From: Micromonospora sp. MA102
Lineage (GTDB): Bacteria; Actinomycetota; Actinomycetes; Mycobacteriales; Micromonosporaceae
Assembly (NCBI RefSeq): GCF_025460765.1
Contig: NZ_JAMWEG010000024.1
Span: forward strand, 1 to 64,000
Length of the DNA: 64,000 nt
Reading direction: 5' to 3'
This document shows, piece by piece, positions 51,896-60,011 of this stretch (position 1 is its first letter; every line of letters begins with the position of its first letter). Below the pieces are notes generated by a model. That model was not told the origin of the DNA, searched no databases, and saw only the letters and a list, made by a program, of their open reading frames with translations. The position numbers were made by a program, and so were the translations under genes.

Positions 51896-52246
51896 CTACT
51901 CGTGGTGCTGAGTCACGTTGACGATCGTGCCGTTCGGATCGCGGACGAAGAACCGGCGCAGCCCCCACGGCTCGTCGGTCAACGGGTAGACGATCTCGGC
52001 GCCGGCGGCGACACAGCGGGCATGCACGTCGTCGAGGTCGTCCACCTCGATCGACACGTCGGCGTGGACGCCGGCCTTGACATCCAGCTTCATCACGGAC
52101 AGTTGGACCTCACGGACCTCGCCGCCGAAGAACAGGATCCAGTCGAGCCCGTGACCGCCGTCGAGCCCGATCAGGTCCCGGTAGAAGCGACTGCTGGCCT
52201 CGAAGTCGTCGGAGAGGATGTTCGGCTTGATCCGCCTGACCGCCAT
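51896..52246 (-). CDS. VOC superfamily (glyoxalase/bleomycin-resistance fold) protein
   Basis: A 116-residue protein of the VOC fold: PNILSDDFEASSRFYRDLIGL, the central SIEVDDLDDVHARCVAAGAEI and the C-terminal WGLRRFFVRDPNGTIVNV. These are the paired beta-alpha-beta modules. Metal-ligand positions are not clear enough to name a reaction. TAGGGT (minus strand, 52258-52253) ends six bases before the ATG, a leaderless arrangement. Confidence 0.88.
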   Translation of the reverse strand: MAVRRIKPNILSDDFEASSRFYRDLIGLDGGHGLDWILFFGGEVREVQLSVMKLDVKAGVHADVSIEVDDLDDVHARCVAAGAEIVYPLTDEPWGLRRFFVRDPNGTIVNVTQHHE

Positions 52247-52331
52247 CCACCCACCCTAGGCCCGTCGATCGCGCCGCCACGGCCCGCACCGTGACGGTCG
52301 GCCGTTGAACTGTCGATCACGCCGTGCCGCC

Positions 52332-53273
52332 TCAGGCCAGGGACCAGGCGATGCCGTCGAGGATGTCGTGTTCGGATGCGACCACCGAGGGCATCCCGGC
52401 GCGCTCCATGATGACCCGGAGCACCAGCGCGCCCGCGCCGATCACGTCGGCCCGCCCGGGGTGCATGACCGGGATGGCCAGCCGCTGCTCGCGGGTCTTC
52501 CCCAGCAGGTCGGCGGTGACCTCGGCGACCTGGTCGTACGACACGCGGGCGTGGTGGATGCGCTCCGGGTCGTACTCCTGGAGCCCCTGGGCGATGGCCA
52601 CCACGGTGGTGACCGACCCGGCGAGCCCGACCAGGGTGGCGGCCTCCCGGCCCGGTACGGCCGTCAGCGCCCGGTCCACGGCGACCGCGATGTCGGCCTG
52701 CGCGGCGGCGATCTCGTCCAGGCCGGGCGGGTCGCCGTGCAGGTGCCGCTCGGTCATCCGGACGCAGCCGATGTCCATCGAGATGGCCGCCTGGACGCCG
52801 CCCTCCCGGGTGCCGACCACGAACTCGGTCGAGCCGCCGCCGATGTCGACCACGAGGTAGGGCGGCTCGGCGTCGGCGGGCAGGCCGCGGACCGCGCCGG
52901 TGAAGGAGAGCCGGGCCTCCTCGTCGCCGGTGACCACCTCGGGCGCGACGCCGAGGGTCTGCTCGACCATGGCCCGGAAGTCGGCGGCGTTGGAGGCGTC
53001 GCGCGAGGCGGAGGTGGCGCACATCCGGACCCGCTCGGCGCCCAGCTTCTCGATCTCGGACGCGTAGTCGGCGAGCGCGACGCGGGTGCGCTCGATCGCC
53101 TCGGGCGCGAGCCGGCCGGTGCGGTCGACACCCTGGCCGAGCCGGACGATCTCCATCCGGCGGCTCCGGTCGACCAGCGGCGCCTGCGGCCCGGCGGACG
53201 GGTCGGGCAGGTCGGCGACCAGGAGTCGGATGGAGTTGGTCCCGCAGTCGATGGCGGCCACACGCGTCGTCAC
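52332..53273 (-). CDS. ppx: Ppx/GppA exopolyphosphatase
   Basis: A 313-residue protein of the ASKHA fold. The phosphate-1 motif is VAAIDCGTNSIRLLVAD (about residues 4-20), the second loop is VVDIGGGSTEFVVG, and the adenosine region is VGLAGSVTTVVAIAQGL. At about 310 residues it is the short actinobacterial type (Ppx1-like), which lacks the HD-like C-terminal domain. It releases phosphate from polyphosphate or acts on guanosine pentaphosphate. TAGGGT (minus strand, 53286-53281) ends seven bases before GTG 53273, so it is probably leaderless. Confidence 0.93.
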   Translation of the reverse strand: MTTRVAAIDCGTNSIRLLVADLPDPSAGPQAPLVDRSRRMEIVRLGQGVDRTGRLAPEAIERTRVALADYASEIEKLGAERVRMCATSASRDASNAADFRAMVEQTLGVAPEVVTGDEEARLSFTGAVRGLPADAEPPYLVVDIGGGSTEFVVGTREGGVQAAISMDIGCVRMTERHLHGDPPGLDEIAAAQADIAVAVDRALTAVPGREAATLVGLAGSVTTVVAIAQGLQEYDPERIHHARVSYDQVAEVTADLLGKTREQRLAIPVMHPGRADVIGAGALVLRVIMERAGMPSVVASEHDILDGIAWSLA

Positions 53274-53355
53274 GGCTGCCACCCTACGGCAGCCGCCGCG
53301 GCCGACCGGCCCGGTCGCCGACCCGCGCCGGAGTTCTCCCGGCGCGTGACGCGGG

Positions 53356-53868
53356 TCAGAGGCGCAGCAGCATGCGGCTGTTGCCGAGGGTGTTCGGCTT
53401 GACCCGCTCCAGGTCGAGGAACTCGGCGACACCCTCGTCGTAGGAGCGGAGGAGCTGCTCGTAGACCGGCTGCGGCACCGGGGCGCCGTCGATCTCGCGG
53501 AAGCCGAACGAGCCGAAGAACCCGGTCTCGAAGGTGAGCACGAAGATCCGGGCGACGCCCACCTCGCGGGCCGCGTCGATCAGCTCGCCGACGATCCGGT
53601 GCCCGATCTTGTGCCCCCGGCAGGACGGGTCGACCGCCACCGTGCGGATCTCGGCGAGGTCCTCCCACATCACGTGCAGGGCGCCGCAGCCGACCACCGT
53701 GCCGTCGGGCGTCACGGCCACCCGGAACTCCTGCACGTCCTCGTAGAGGGTGACGGTGGCCTTGCTGAGCAGCCGCCGGTCGTCGGTGTAGGTGTCCACG
53801 AGGCGCCGGATGCCGCGTACGTCGCCGGTGCGGGCGCGGCGGACCACGATCTCGTCGGCGGCGGTCAT
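53356..53868 (-). CDS. argA: Amino-acid N-acetyltransferase (N-acetylglutamate synthase, ArgA type)
   Basis: A 170-residue single-domain GNAT enzyme. GCGALHVMWEDLAEIRTVAVDP, FVLTFETGFFGSFGF and the ending VKPNTLGNSRMLLRL closely resemble mycobacterial ArgA (Rv2747, from memory), which makes N-acetylglutamate for arginine synthesis. The acetyl-CoA loop reads CRGHKIGHRIV, where Lys replaces a commonly Gly position. It starts one base after the DUF501 stop on the minus strand. Confidence 0.88.
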   Translation of the reverse strand: MTAADEIVVRRARTGDVRGIRRLVDTYTDDRRLLSKATVTLYEDVQEFRVAVTPDGTVVGCGALHVMWEDLAEIRTVAVDPSCRGHKIGHRIVGELIDAAREVGVARIFVLTFETGFFGSFGFREIDGAPVPQPVYEQLLRSYDEGVAEFLDLERVKPNTLGNSRMLLRL

Positions 53869-53869
53869 C

Positions 53870-54427
53870 TCACTCCGCCGCGGGCACGTCCACGCAGGGG
53901 CCGGCCGCCCACCACTTCTCCACCAGGGCGAGGGTCTCGTCGCCGAACGGGTTGACCCCCGGCCCGGCGGCGAGCGCGTGCCCGAGGTGCACGTGCAGGC
54001 ACTTGACCCGCCCCGGCATGCCGCCGGCCGAGATCCCGGCGATCTCCGGCACCTGCCCGATCGCCTCCCGGCGGGCCAGGTAGTCCTCGTGCGCGGCCCG
54101 GTAGCGGGCGGCCAGCTCCGGGTCCTCGGCGAGACGCTCGGCCATCTCCTTCATGAGCCCGGCCGACTCCAGCCGGCTGCACGCCGCGGTGGCCCGCGGG
54201 CAGGTCAGGTAGTACAGCGTCGGGAAGGGCGTGCCGTCGGCCAGCCGGGGCGTCGTCTCCACCACGTCGGGCAGGCCGCACGGGCACCGGTGGGCCACCG
54301 CCCGGGTGCCGCGGGGCGGGCGTCCGAGCTGCGCGGCCACCGCGGCCAGGTCGGCCTCGGTGGCCGGCTGGCGCTCCGGCGGGGGTACGGATTCCGCCGC
54401 CGGATCCTGCGGTGGTACGACGCTCAC
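53870..54427 (-). CDS. DUF501 domain protein
   Basis: A 185-residue protein from GTG 54427. After an unstructured acidic N-terminus the DUF501 domain reads RCPCGLPDVVETTPRL, LYYLTCPRATAACSRLESAGLM and VKCLHVHLGHALA. Conserved Cys and His residues (CPCG, CPRA, KCLHVH) suggest metal binding. The gene lies between an FtsB-like protein and Ppx in many actinobacteria (Rv1024-Rv1025-Rv1026, from memory). Function unknown. A dispersed repeat lies just upstream. Confidence 0.88.
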   Translation of the reverse strand: MSVVPPQDPAAESVPPPERQPATEADLAAVAAQLGRPPRGTRAVAHRCPCGLPDVVETTPRLADGTPFPTLYYLTCPRATAACSRLESAGLMKEMAERLAEDPELAARYRAAHEDYLARREAIGQVPEIAGISAGGMPGRVKCLHVHLGHALAAGPGVNPFGDETLALVEKWWAAGPCVDVPAAE

Positions 54428-54470
54428 AGATTCGCCTTCGTTCGCGACTGCGGGGCTCGCAGACCCGGCT

Positions 54471-54486
54471 CGCTCCTCGCGCTCAC
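54471..54486 (-). repeat. Short intergenic repeat, copy 2
   Basis: On the minus strand GTGAGCGCGAGGAGCG matches copy 1 at 44138-44153 in 15 of 16 positions. Here it lies within the 80-base gap between the FtsB-like gene and DUF501, followed by AGCCGGGTCTGCGAGCCCCG (54470-54451). From memory, longer versions of this sequence are abundant in Micromonospora intergenic DNA. Confidence 0.5.
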
Positions 54487-54507
54487 GGTGCCTCGCTCGT
54501 CTGTCGA

Positions 54508-55143
54508 TCACTTGTCGGGGCGCTCGGCGTTGGCCGCCTGCACGCTCGACCACAGGGTGTCGTACCAGGGGTCGGGCGGCTTCGGCGGCCCCGGCTTCGC
54601 GCCCTTGCCGGCGTCCTTGGCGGCGCCCTCCGGGTCGGAGAGCACCACCAGCAGGGTCTCGCCGGGCCGGCCCATGAAGAACCGCTCCCGGGCCTGCGTC
54701 TCGATGTACGCCGGGTCGTGCCACTTCTCCGCCTGGGCGGAGAGTTCCTGGATCAGCTCGCGCTGCCGCTGCTGGGACGCTTCCATCCGCTCGATGTCGG
54801 CCTGCTGGTCCAGGTAGACCCGGACCGGATAGGTGTAGGCCAGGGCGAGCGCGATCAGCACCGCGAACAGCACGGTGGCGCGCCCGGTGAAGCGCCGGGG
54901 TTGGGGTGCGGTGAGCCGCTTGACCGTGCCACCGGCGGCGGTACGCCGGGCCGCCGCGGGACGGCTCGCGGAGCGTACCCCCTCGGTGGCGCGGGCGGCG
55001 CCGGGTGACCGGCCGGCGGCGCGCGGCTCGGCGCGGACGCCGGCGTCGCGGACCGACGACCGGACCCGGGCCGCGCCCGGCCGGCCGGCCTGACCCGGCC
55101 GACGGGCGGGCCGCTGGCCACCCGGTGTGCGGCGCTGCTGCAT
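54508..55143 (-). CDS. FtsB/DivIC-like septum formation initiator
   Basis: A 211-residue protein. An Arg/Ala/Gly-rich disordered cytoplasmic N-terminus of about 90 residues precedes one membrane helix (ATVLFAVLIALALAYTYPV). A coiled coil follows (YLDQQADIERMEASQQRQRELIQEL), then the FtsB-type box DPAYIETQARERFFMGRPGE. It acts in the divisome with FtsL and FtsQ. ATG 55143 has GGAGG nine bases upstream; GTG 55149 is too close. It lies 28 bases after eno, probably in the same operon. Confidence 0.9.
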   Translation of the reverse strand: MQQRRTPGGQRPARRPGQAGRPGAARVRSSVRDAGVRAEPRAAGRSPGAARATEGVRSASRPAAARRTAAGGTVKRLTAPQPRRFTGRATVLFAVLIALALAYTYPVRVYLDQQADIERMEASQQRQRELIQELSAQAEKWHDPAYIETQARERFFMGRPGETLLVVLSDPEGAAKDAGKGAKPGPPKPPDPWYDTLWSSVQAANAERPDK

Positions 55144-55171
55144 CGTCACACCCCTCCCCGGAGCTCTCGGC

Positions 55172-56455
55172 TCAGGCCGAACGGTAACGCGGGAACGCGC
55201 CGGCGCCGGCGTACCGCGCCGCGTCGGCCAGCTCCTCCTCGATCCGCAGGAGCTGGTTGTACTTCGCGACCCGGTCGGAGCGGGCCGGGGCGCCGGTCTT
55301 GATCTGGCCACAGCCGGTGGCGACCGCCAGGTCGGCGATGGTGGTGTCCTCGGTCTCGCCCGAGCGGTGGCTCATCATGCACATGAAGCCGGCCCGGTGG
55401 GCCAGGTCGACCGCGTCCAGGGTCTCGGTGAGCGAGCCGATCTGGTTGACCTTCACGAGCACCGCGTTGGCGGCGCGCTCGCTGATGCCCCGGGCGATGC
55501 GCTGCGGGTTGGTGACGAACAGGTCGTCGCCGACGATCTGGATCCGGTCGCCGAGCGCCGCCGTGAGGGTGGCCCAGCCGCTCCAGTCGTCCTCGGACAG
55601 CGGGTCCTCGATGGACACGATCGGGTAGTCGCCGACGAGCTTGGTGTAGTAGTTGCTCATCTCCTCGGCGGTCTTCGCGGTGCCCTCGAAGGTGTAGCTG
55701 CCGTTGTCGAAGAACTCGGTGGCGGCCACGTCGAGGGCGAAGACGATGTCGGTGCCGAGCCGGTAGCCGGCCTTCTCGACGGCCTCGGCGATCAGGTCGA
55801 GCGCGGCGGCGTTGGTCGGCAGGTTCGGGGCGAAACCGCCCTCGTCGCCGAGGCCGGTCGACAGGTCCTTCTTCTTCAGCACCGACTTCAGCGCGTGGTA
55901 GACCTCGGCGCCGGAGCGGAGCGCGTCCCGGAAGGTGGGCGCGCCGATCGGCGCGATCATGAACTCCTGGATGTCGACGTTCGAGTCGGCGTGCGCGCCA
56001 CCGTTGAGGATGTTCATCATCGGCACCGGGAGCAGGTGCGCGTTCGGGCCGCCCAGGTAGCGGAAGAGGCTCAGCTCGGCGCTGCCGGCGGCGGCCTTCG
56101 CCACGGCCAGCGAGACACCGAGGATGGCGTTGGCGCCCAGCTCGGCCTTGTTGTCCGTGCCGTCGATGTCGAGCATCTTCTGGTCGATCAGCCGCTGCTC
56201 GCTGGCCTCGTACCCGATGAGCTGGTCGACGATCCTGTCCTCGATGTTGGTGACGGCCTTCTCGACACCCTTGCCCAGGTAGCGGTCCTTGTCACCGTCG
56301 CGCAGCTCGATCGCCTCGAAGGCGCCGGTGGAGGCGCCGGACGGCACCGCGGCGCGGGCGATCGTGCCGTCGTCGAGCCCGACCTCGACCTCGACCGTCG
56401 GGTTGCCCCGCGAGTCCAGGATCTCCCGGGCGACGATTCCCTCGATGGTTGCCAC
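55172..56455 (-). CDS. eno: Enolase
   Basis: A 427-residue enolase converting 2-phosphoglycerate to phosphoenolpyruvate. Visible signatures are AREILDSRGNPTVEVEV, VPSGASTGAFEA, GDEGGFAPN with the general acid, the Mg2+ ligands in FALDVAAT, SIEDPL and VGDDLF, the general base in LVKVNQIGSL, and MSHRSGETEDT. All are intact. GTG 56455 has GAGGAG eight bases upstream. First gene of the eno-FtsB-DUF501-argA run. Confidence 0.98.
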   Translation of the reverse strand: MATIEGIVAREILDSRGNPTVEVEVGLDDGTIARAAVPSGASTGAFEAIELRDGDKDRYLGKGVEKAVTNIEDRIVDQLIGYEASEQRLIDQKMLDIDGTDNKAELGANAILGVSLAVAKAAAGSAELSLFRYLGGPNAHLLPVPMMNILNGGAHADSNVDIQEFMIAPIGAPTFRDALRSGAEVYHALKSVLKKKDLSTGLGDEGGFAPNLPTNAAALDLIAEAVEKAGYRLGTDIVFALDVAATEFFDNGSYTFEGTAKTAEEMSNYYTKLVGDYPIVSIEDPLSEDDWSGWATLTAALGDRIQIVGDDLFVTNPQRIARGISERAANAVLVKVNQIGSLTETLDAVDLAHRAGFMCMMSHRSGETEDTTIADLAVATGCGQIKTGAPARSDRVAKYNQLLRIEEELADAARYAGAGAFPRYRSA

Positions 56456-56686
56456 TGAGTCGCTCCTCGTTTGTGTGTTCCGGTCCGGTATGGGCCGCGA
56501 CGGTGCGGCTGAGGCAGGTGTTGAACGCAGCGTATCGGTCCCCGCCCTCGCCCATGCCCTGCGGGGCCGCACCCGGTGACTGAACGCGAGGAAGCGCGCC
56601 CCGCGACGGACCCGGGCGCGAATCCCGCCCACCACGGCCGGTGACACGGACATTCCCGGATTCTCCGGCCTCAACCGACAACGGGT

Positions 56687-56716
56687 TTGCGAGAGGTTGC
56701 GTCGATCGACAAGGCT
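56687..56716 (+). promoter_or_regulatory. Promoter of the lipoprotein-nudC pair
   Basis: TTGCGA (56687-56692), an 18-base spacer and AAGGCT (56711-56716) resemble -35 and -10 boxes; the first -10 base is A where T is usual. The ATG follows seven bases later. Confidence 0.4.
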
Positions 56717-56723
56717 GGGCGGC

Positions 56724-57416
56724 ATGCCCGCCGCCTCGACGACTCTCCGCGTGCTCGCCGCCTCGGCCCTCGCGTCGCTCTCGGTCACCGGCTGCCAGGC
56801 CCTCGACGACACCGGGGTCGCCCTCGGACGGGCCGATCTGGTCAACGACCTGACCGCCCGCATGGACCGGGCGCTCGAGCAGACCTGGGCCGCCGACTAC
56901 CAGCTCAGCGGCGGGCGCACCGCGTCGATCGCGCAGACCAAGGAGCCGCTGCGCTCCTCGTACACCTGGCCGGATGGCAAGATCACGGTCACCCAGGAGG
57001 CGGTGACCCGGTGCGCGAACACGGCCGGGCGCACCTCGTGCACGGTGTCGCCGCCGGTGCTGACCGCCGGCAAGCCCTCGGTGGTCGTCTACGGCGAGGT
57101 GGGCAAGCTCGGCCTGGTCACCCCGCCCGCGGTGATCCGGCTGCTCACCGACGCGGCGCTCGACCCCGAGGCGACCATCGAACAGAGCGACACCACGCTG
57201 GCCGGGCACCACGCCACCTGCGTCGACGTCACCCGGGCCGGCAACCGCTTCGACGCCTGCGTGACCACCGAGGGGGTGCTGGGCAGCTTCACCGGCACCC
57301 TCGACGGCAAGCCGGCGGAGGTCACCCTGAGCCGCTACACCGACACGGTCGAGTCGGCCGCCTTCGACGTGCCGGCCGGGGCCGGCGTGGTCGACCGCCG
57401 CCAGTCGACCTCGTGA
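56724..57416 (+). CDS. Putative lipoprotein
   Basis: A 230-residue protein. The signal sequence ends in the lipobox SVTGC (C24), so it should be lipidated and held on the outer face of the membrane. The mature part is a beta-rich domain with four further cysteines in two near pairs (TRCANTAGRTSCTV, ATCVDV and DACVTT), probably disulfides. The pattern resembles LppX/LprG-like or other uncharacterised actinobacterial lipoproteins, but I cannot assign a family. It overlaps nudC by four bases. Confidence 0.8.
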   Translation: MPAASTTLRVLAASALASLSVTGCQALDDTGVALGRADLVNDLTARMDRALEQTWAADYQLSGGRTASIAQTKEPLRSSYTWPDGKITVTQEAVTRCANTAGRTSCTVSPPVLTAGKPSVVVYGEVGKLGLVTPPAVIRLLTDAALDPEATIEQSDTTLAGHHATCVDVTRAGNRFDACVTTEGVLGSFTGTLDGKPAEVTLSRYTDTVESAAFDVPAGAGVVDRRQSTS

Positions 57417-58291
57417 CCGACCGGCTCCACCTCCCGGCCGGCCGGAACGGTGCCGTCGCCGGCCGGGCCGGCTTTCTGCCCGCCGCCGATCACGGCCGCC
57501 CGCCGCACCCGGACGACCTGGCCCTGGCGGTGGCCGGGCGCAGGCTGCTCACCGGCGCCGACGGGCGGTTCCCCCGGATCGGCGAGCTGCCCGGCACCCT
57601 CGACTGGGTGCCGGTCGGCACGCTGGACGGGGTCCCGGCCTGGGCGGCCGAGGTGGCCGACGACACGGCGCTGAACGGGCGCTGGCGCGGCTGGCGGGGC
57701 CTCGCCGCCGAGCTGCCCGCGACCTGGGCGGACCTGGCCGGGCGGGCGCTCGCCGTGGTCACCTGGCGGCGTACGCACCGGTGGTGCGGGGCGTGCCGGG
57801 CCGAGCTGACCGACGTGCCGGGCGAGACGGCCCGGCGCTGCCCCGCCTGCGGGCTCACCACGTTCCTGCCGCTCTCCGTGGCGGTGCTGGTGGCGATCAC
57901 CCGCCCCGGCCCGGCCGGCGGCCCCGGCGAGCTGCTGCTGGTCCGGCACGCGTACGGGCCGACGGAGCTGTGGGCGCTGGTCGCCGGGTTCGTCGAGGCG
58001 GGCGAGTCGCTGGAGGCGGCCGCCCACCGGGAGGTCGCCGAGGAGGTCGGCCTGACCATCGGGCGGCCCACCTACGTGGACAGCCAGCCCTGGGCGATGT
58101 CCGGCCCCGGCACCCTGCTGGCCGGCTTCACCGCCACCGTGAGCGACCTGGCCGCCGAGCCGGAGGTCGACCCGAGGGAGCTGACCGAGGCGCGCTGGTT
58201 CCCGGTGGACGCGCTGCCGGCGGAGCTGCCCCCGGCGTACTCCCTGTCGCGCTGGCTGGTCGACGCGGTCGCCGGCGGCGGCCCGCGCTGA
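57413..58291 (+). CDS. nudC: NAD+ diphosphatase (NudC)
   Basis: A 292-residue Nudix enzyme. The zinc ribbon is CGACRAE and CPACG (about residues 123-146). The Nudix box GFVEAGESLEAAAHREVAEEVGL fits the consensus, and SQPW follows about 20 residues later, the NudC hallmark. It cleaves NADH to NMNH and AMP and can remove NAD caps from RNA. GTG 57413 overlaps the lipoprotein stop (GTGA). Confidence 0.95.
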   Translation: MTDRLHLPAGRNGAVAGRAGFLPAADHGRPPHPDDLALAVAGRRLLTGADGRFPRIGELPGTLDWVPVGTLDGVPAWAAEVADDTALNGRWRGWRGLAAELPATWADLAGRALAVVTWRRTHRWCGACRAELTDVPGETARRCPACGLTTFLPLSVAVLVAITRPGPAGGPGELLLVRHAYGPTELWALVAGFVEAGESLEAAAHREVAEEVGLTIGRPTYVDSQPWAMSGPGTLLAGFTATVSDLAAEPEVDPRELTEARWFPVDALPAELPPAYSLSRWLVDAVAGGGPR

Positions 58292-58294
58292 CGG

Positions 58295-59914
58295 TCAGAT
58301 CCCCAGCAGCGTCCGAAGGTGCCGGGGCGGCGGGCAGTCGTGCGCCAGCATGGCGTCGTGCCAGTCGCGCGTCGACACCCCGTCGGGCCGGGCGCGGGCG
58401 ATGTCGGCCATCTCGCTGTAGCCGACGAAGTAGGTGGAGAGCTGGGTCGAGGTGAGCAGCGCCCGCCGCCACTTGCCGGCCGCCTCGCCCTCCTCCTGGA
58501 AGCCGCGCCCGGTCATCAGCGCCATGGCCTCGGCCTCCGGCAGGTCCTCGCAGTGCACGAGCTGGTCGAGCAGCGCGTTGATGGTCATCCGGAGCTGCAT
58601 CTTGAGCTGCTGGAGCCGGACCGGCAGGCCGCCGAAGCCCAGCCCGGCCATCAGCTCCTCGGTGTAGACCGCCCAGCCCTCGATGAACACACCGGACTCG
58701 GTCAACGCGCGGACCCGGGTCGGCCCGGCGTAGCGGCGGGCGTGGGCGAGCTGGAGGAAATGGCCGGGCATCGCCTCGTGCACGGTCAGGTTGCGGATCA
58801 TGTGGTCGTTGTACTCGCGGTAGAACGACTCGACCCGCTGCGCCGGCCACTCCGCCGGGGTGGGCGCGATGCAGTAGAAGGTCGGCACGTCCGCCGTCTC
58901 CAGCGGGCCGGGCGAGTCGCAGTAGGCCACCGCCACGCCCCGGGCGAACTCCGGCATCTCCTGGATCACACACGGGTCGTCGACCAGGCTGACCAGGTCG
59001 TGGGCCCGGACGAAGTCGCTCGCCTCGTCGAGCGTGACCGTGGCGAGGTCGACGATGGTGGCGTCGTCCGGGTGCTCGGCGGCGAGCAGGTCCAGCGCCC
59101 GGCGGACCGTCTCGTCGTCGGCCGGGCCGCCGACCAGCTCGACGGCCGCCGCCCGGATCTCGGCGGTCACCCGGTCGAGGTTGGCCCAGGCGCGGCGCTG
59201 CACCTCGGCGGCGCTCAGCTCGGTGTCGAGGGTGTGCCAGAGCCGCGCCTCCCACCGGCGTCGACCGAGCCGGGGGTCGCGCCCCGGGCCGGCGTCGGCG
59301 GCCAGGCCGATCCGCAGCCACGCCACGAACTCCTCCAGCGCGGCGATCGCCGCGGTGGCGGCCGGCTCCACGCGGTCGTGCAGCGCCGGTGCCTCGGCGA
59401 GCAGCCCGGGCACCTCGTCGCGGATCAGCGCGGCCGTGCCGGTGAACTGCCCGACCGCCGTCTCGGCGTGGATCCGCGGCATGTCGCGCAGCGTCGCGCG
59501 CGCGGTCGCCAGGGCGTCCGGTACGGCCGCCAGCCGCCCGGCCAGGTGGGTCAGGCGCTCCTCGACCGGCGCGTACGGGCGGGCCATGAGGGCGTGCAGC
59601 AGCGGGCCGGGGTTGTGCCGCAGCGGGTCCCACTCGTGGCCGCGGATCTCGGTGGCCTCGAACAGGCCCCGGTCGACCAGGCTGCTGAGCAACGCGTGGT
59701 CGACCCGCTCCTCGACGTCGAGCGAGTCGGGGTCGATCTCGGAGAGCGCGTCGGCCGCGTCCTTGAGCATCGCCTGGTCGGCGGCGAGGGCGTCGGCGGA
59801 CAGGTCGGGCAGCCGGTCGTCGTACCGGTGGTCCCCGGCCGAGGTGGCCAGCCCGGGCCGGCTCTCCAGCAACGCCTCCACGATCCGCTCGGCGAGCGGC
59901 ACGAACGACTCCAT
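58295..59914 (-). CDS. DUF885 family metallopeptidase-like protein
   Basis: A 539-residue helical protein. The metal-binding motif is HEAMPGHFLQLAHARR (about residues 378-393), a variant of HExxH characteristic of DUF885, with a downstream glutamate in ESGVFIEGWAVYTEELM. Cytosolic, with no signal peptide. Substrates unknown; possibly a carboxypeptidase-like enzyme. TAAGGT (minus strand, 59927-59922) ends seven bases before the ATG, suggesting leaderless translation. Convergent with nudC, with three bases between stops. Confidence 0.9.
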   Translation of the reverse strand: MESFVPLAERIVEALLESRPGLATSAGDHRYDDRLPDLSADALAADQAMLKDAADALSEIDPDSLDVEERVDHALLSSLVDRGLFEATEIRGHEWDPLRHNPGPLLHALMARPYAPVEERLTHLAGRLAAVPDALATARATLRDMPRIHAETAVGQFTGTAALIRDEVPGLLAEAPALHDRVEPAATAAIAALEEFVAWLRIGLAADAGPGRDPRLGRRRWEARLWHTLDTELSAAEVQRRAWANLDRVTAEIRAAAVELVGGPADDETVRRALDLLAAEHPDDATIVDLATVTLDEASDFVRAHDLVSLVDDPCVIQEMPEFARGVAVAYCDSPGPLETADVPTFYCIAPTPAEWPAQRVESFYREYNDHMIRNLTVHEAMPGHFLQLAHARRYAGPTRVRALTESGVFIEGWAVYTEELMAGLGFGGLPVRLQQLKMQLRMTINALLDQLVHCEDLPEAEAMALMTGRGFQEEGEAAGKWRRALLTSTQLSTYFVGYSEMADIARARPDGVSTRDWHDAMLAHDCPPPRHLRTLLGI

Positions 59915-59952
59915 GCCGACGACCTTACCGATCTTCCCGCGCCGACCTTCCG

Positions 59953-60011
59953 TTGATCATGAGGTTGGCGGTACGGAATGCGCGTTCCGGCACCGCTAAC
60001 CTCATGATCAA
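59953..60011. repeat. 59-base intergenic palindrome overlapping the mazG stop codon
   Basis: TTGATCATGAGGTT (59953-59966) is the exact inverse of AACCTCATGATCAA (59998-60011). Inside, GCGGT/ACCGC and CGGAA/TTCCG extend the stem almost to a TGCGCG loop. The right arm supplies the TGA stop of mazG (60010-60008). It is AT-rich at its ends, unlike its surroundings. It could be a mobile REP- or MITE-like unit that also terminates transcription. Confidence 0.75.
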
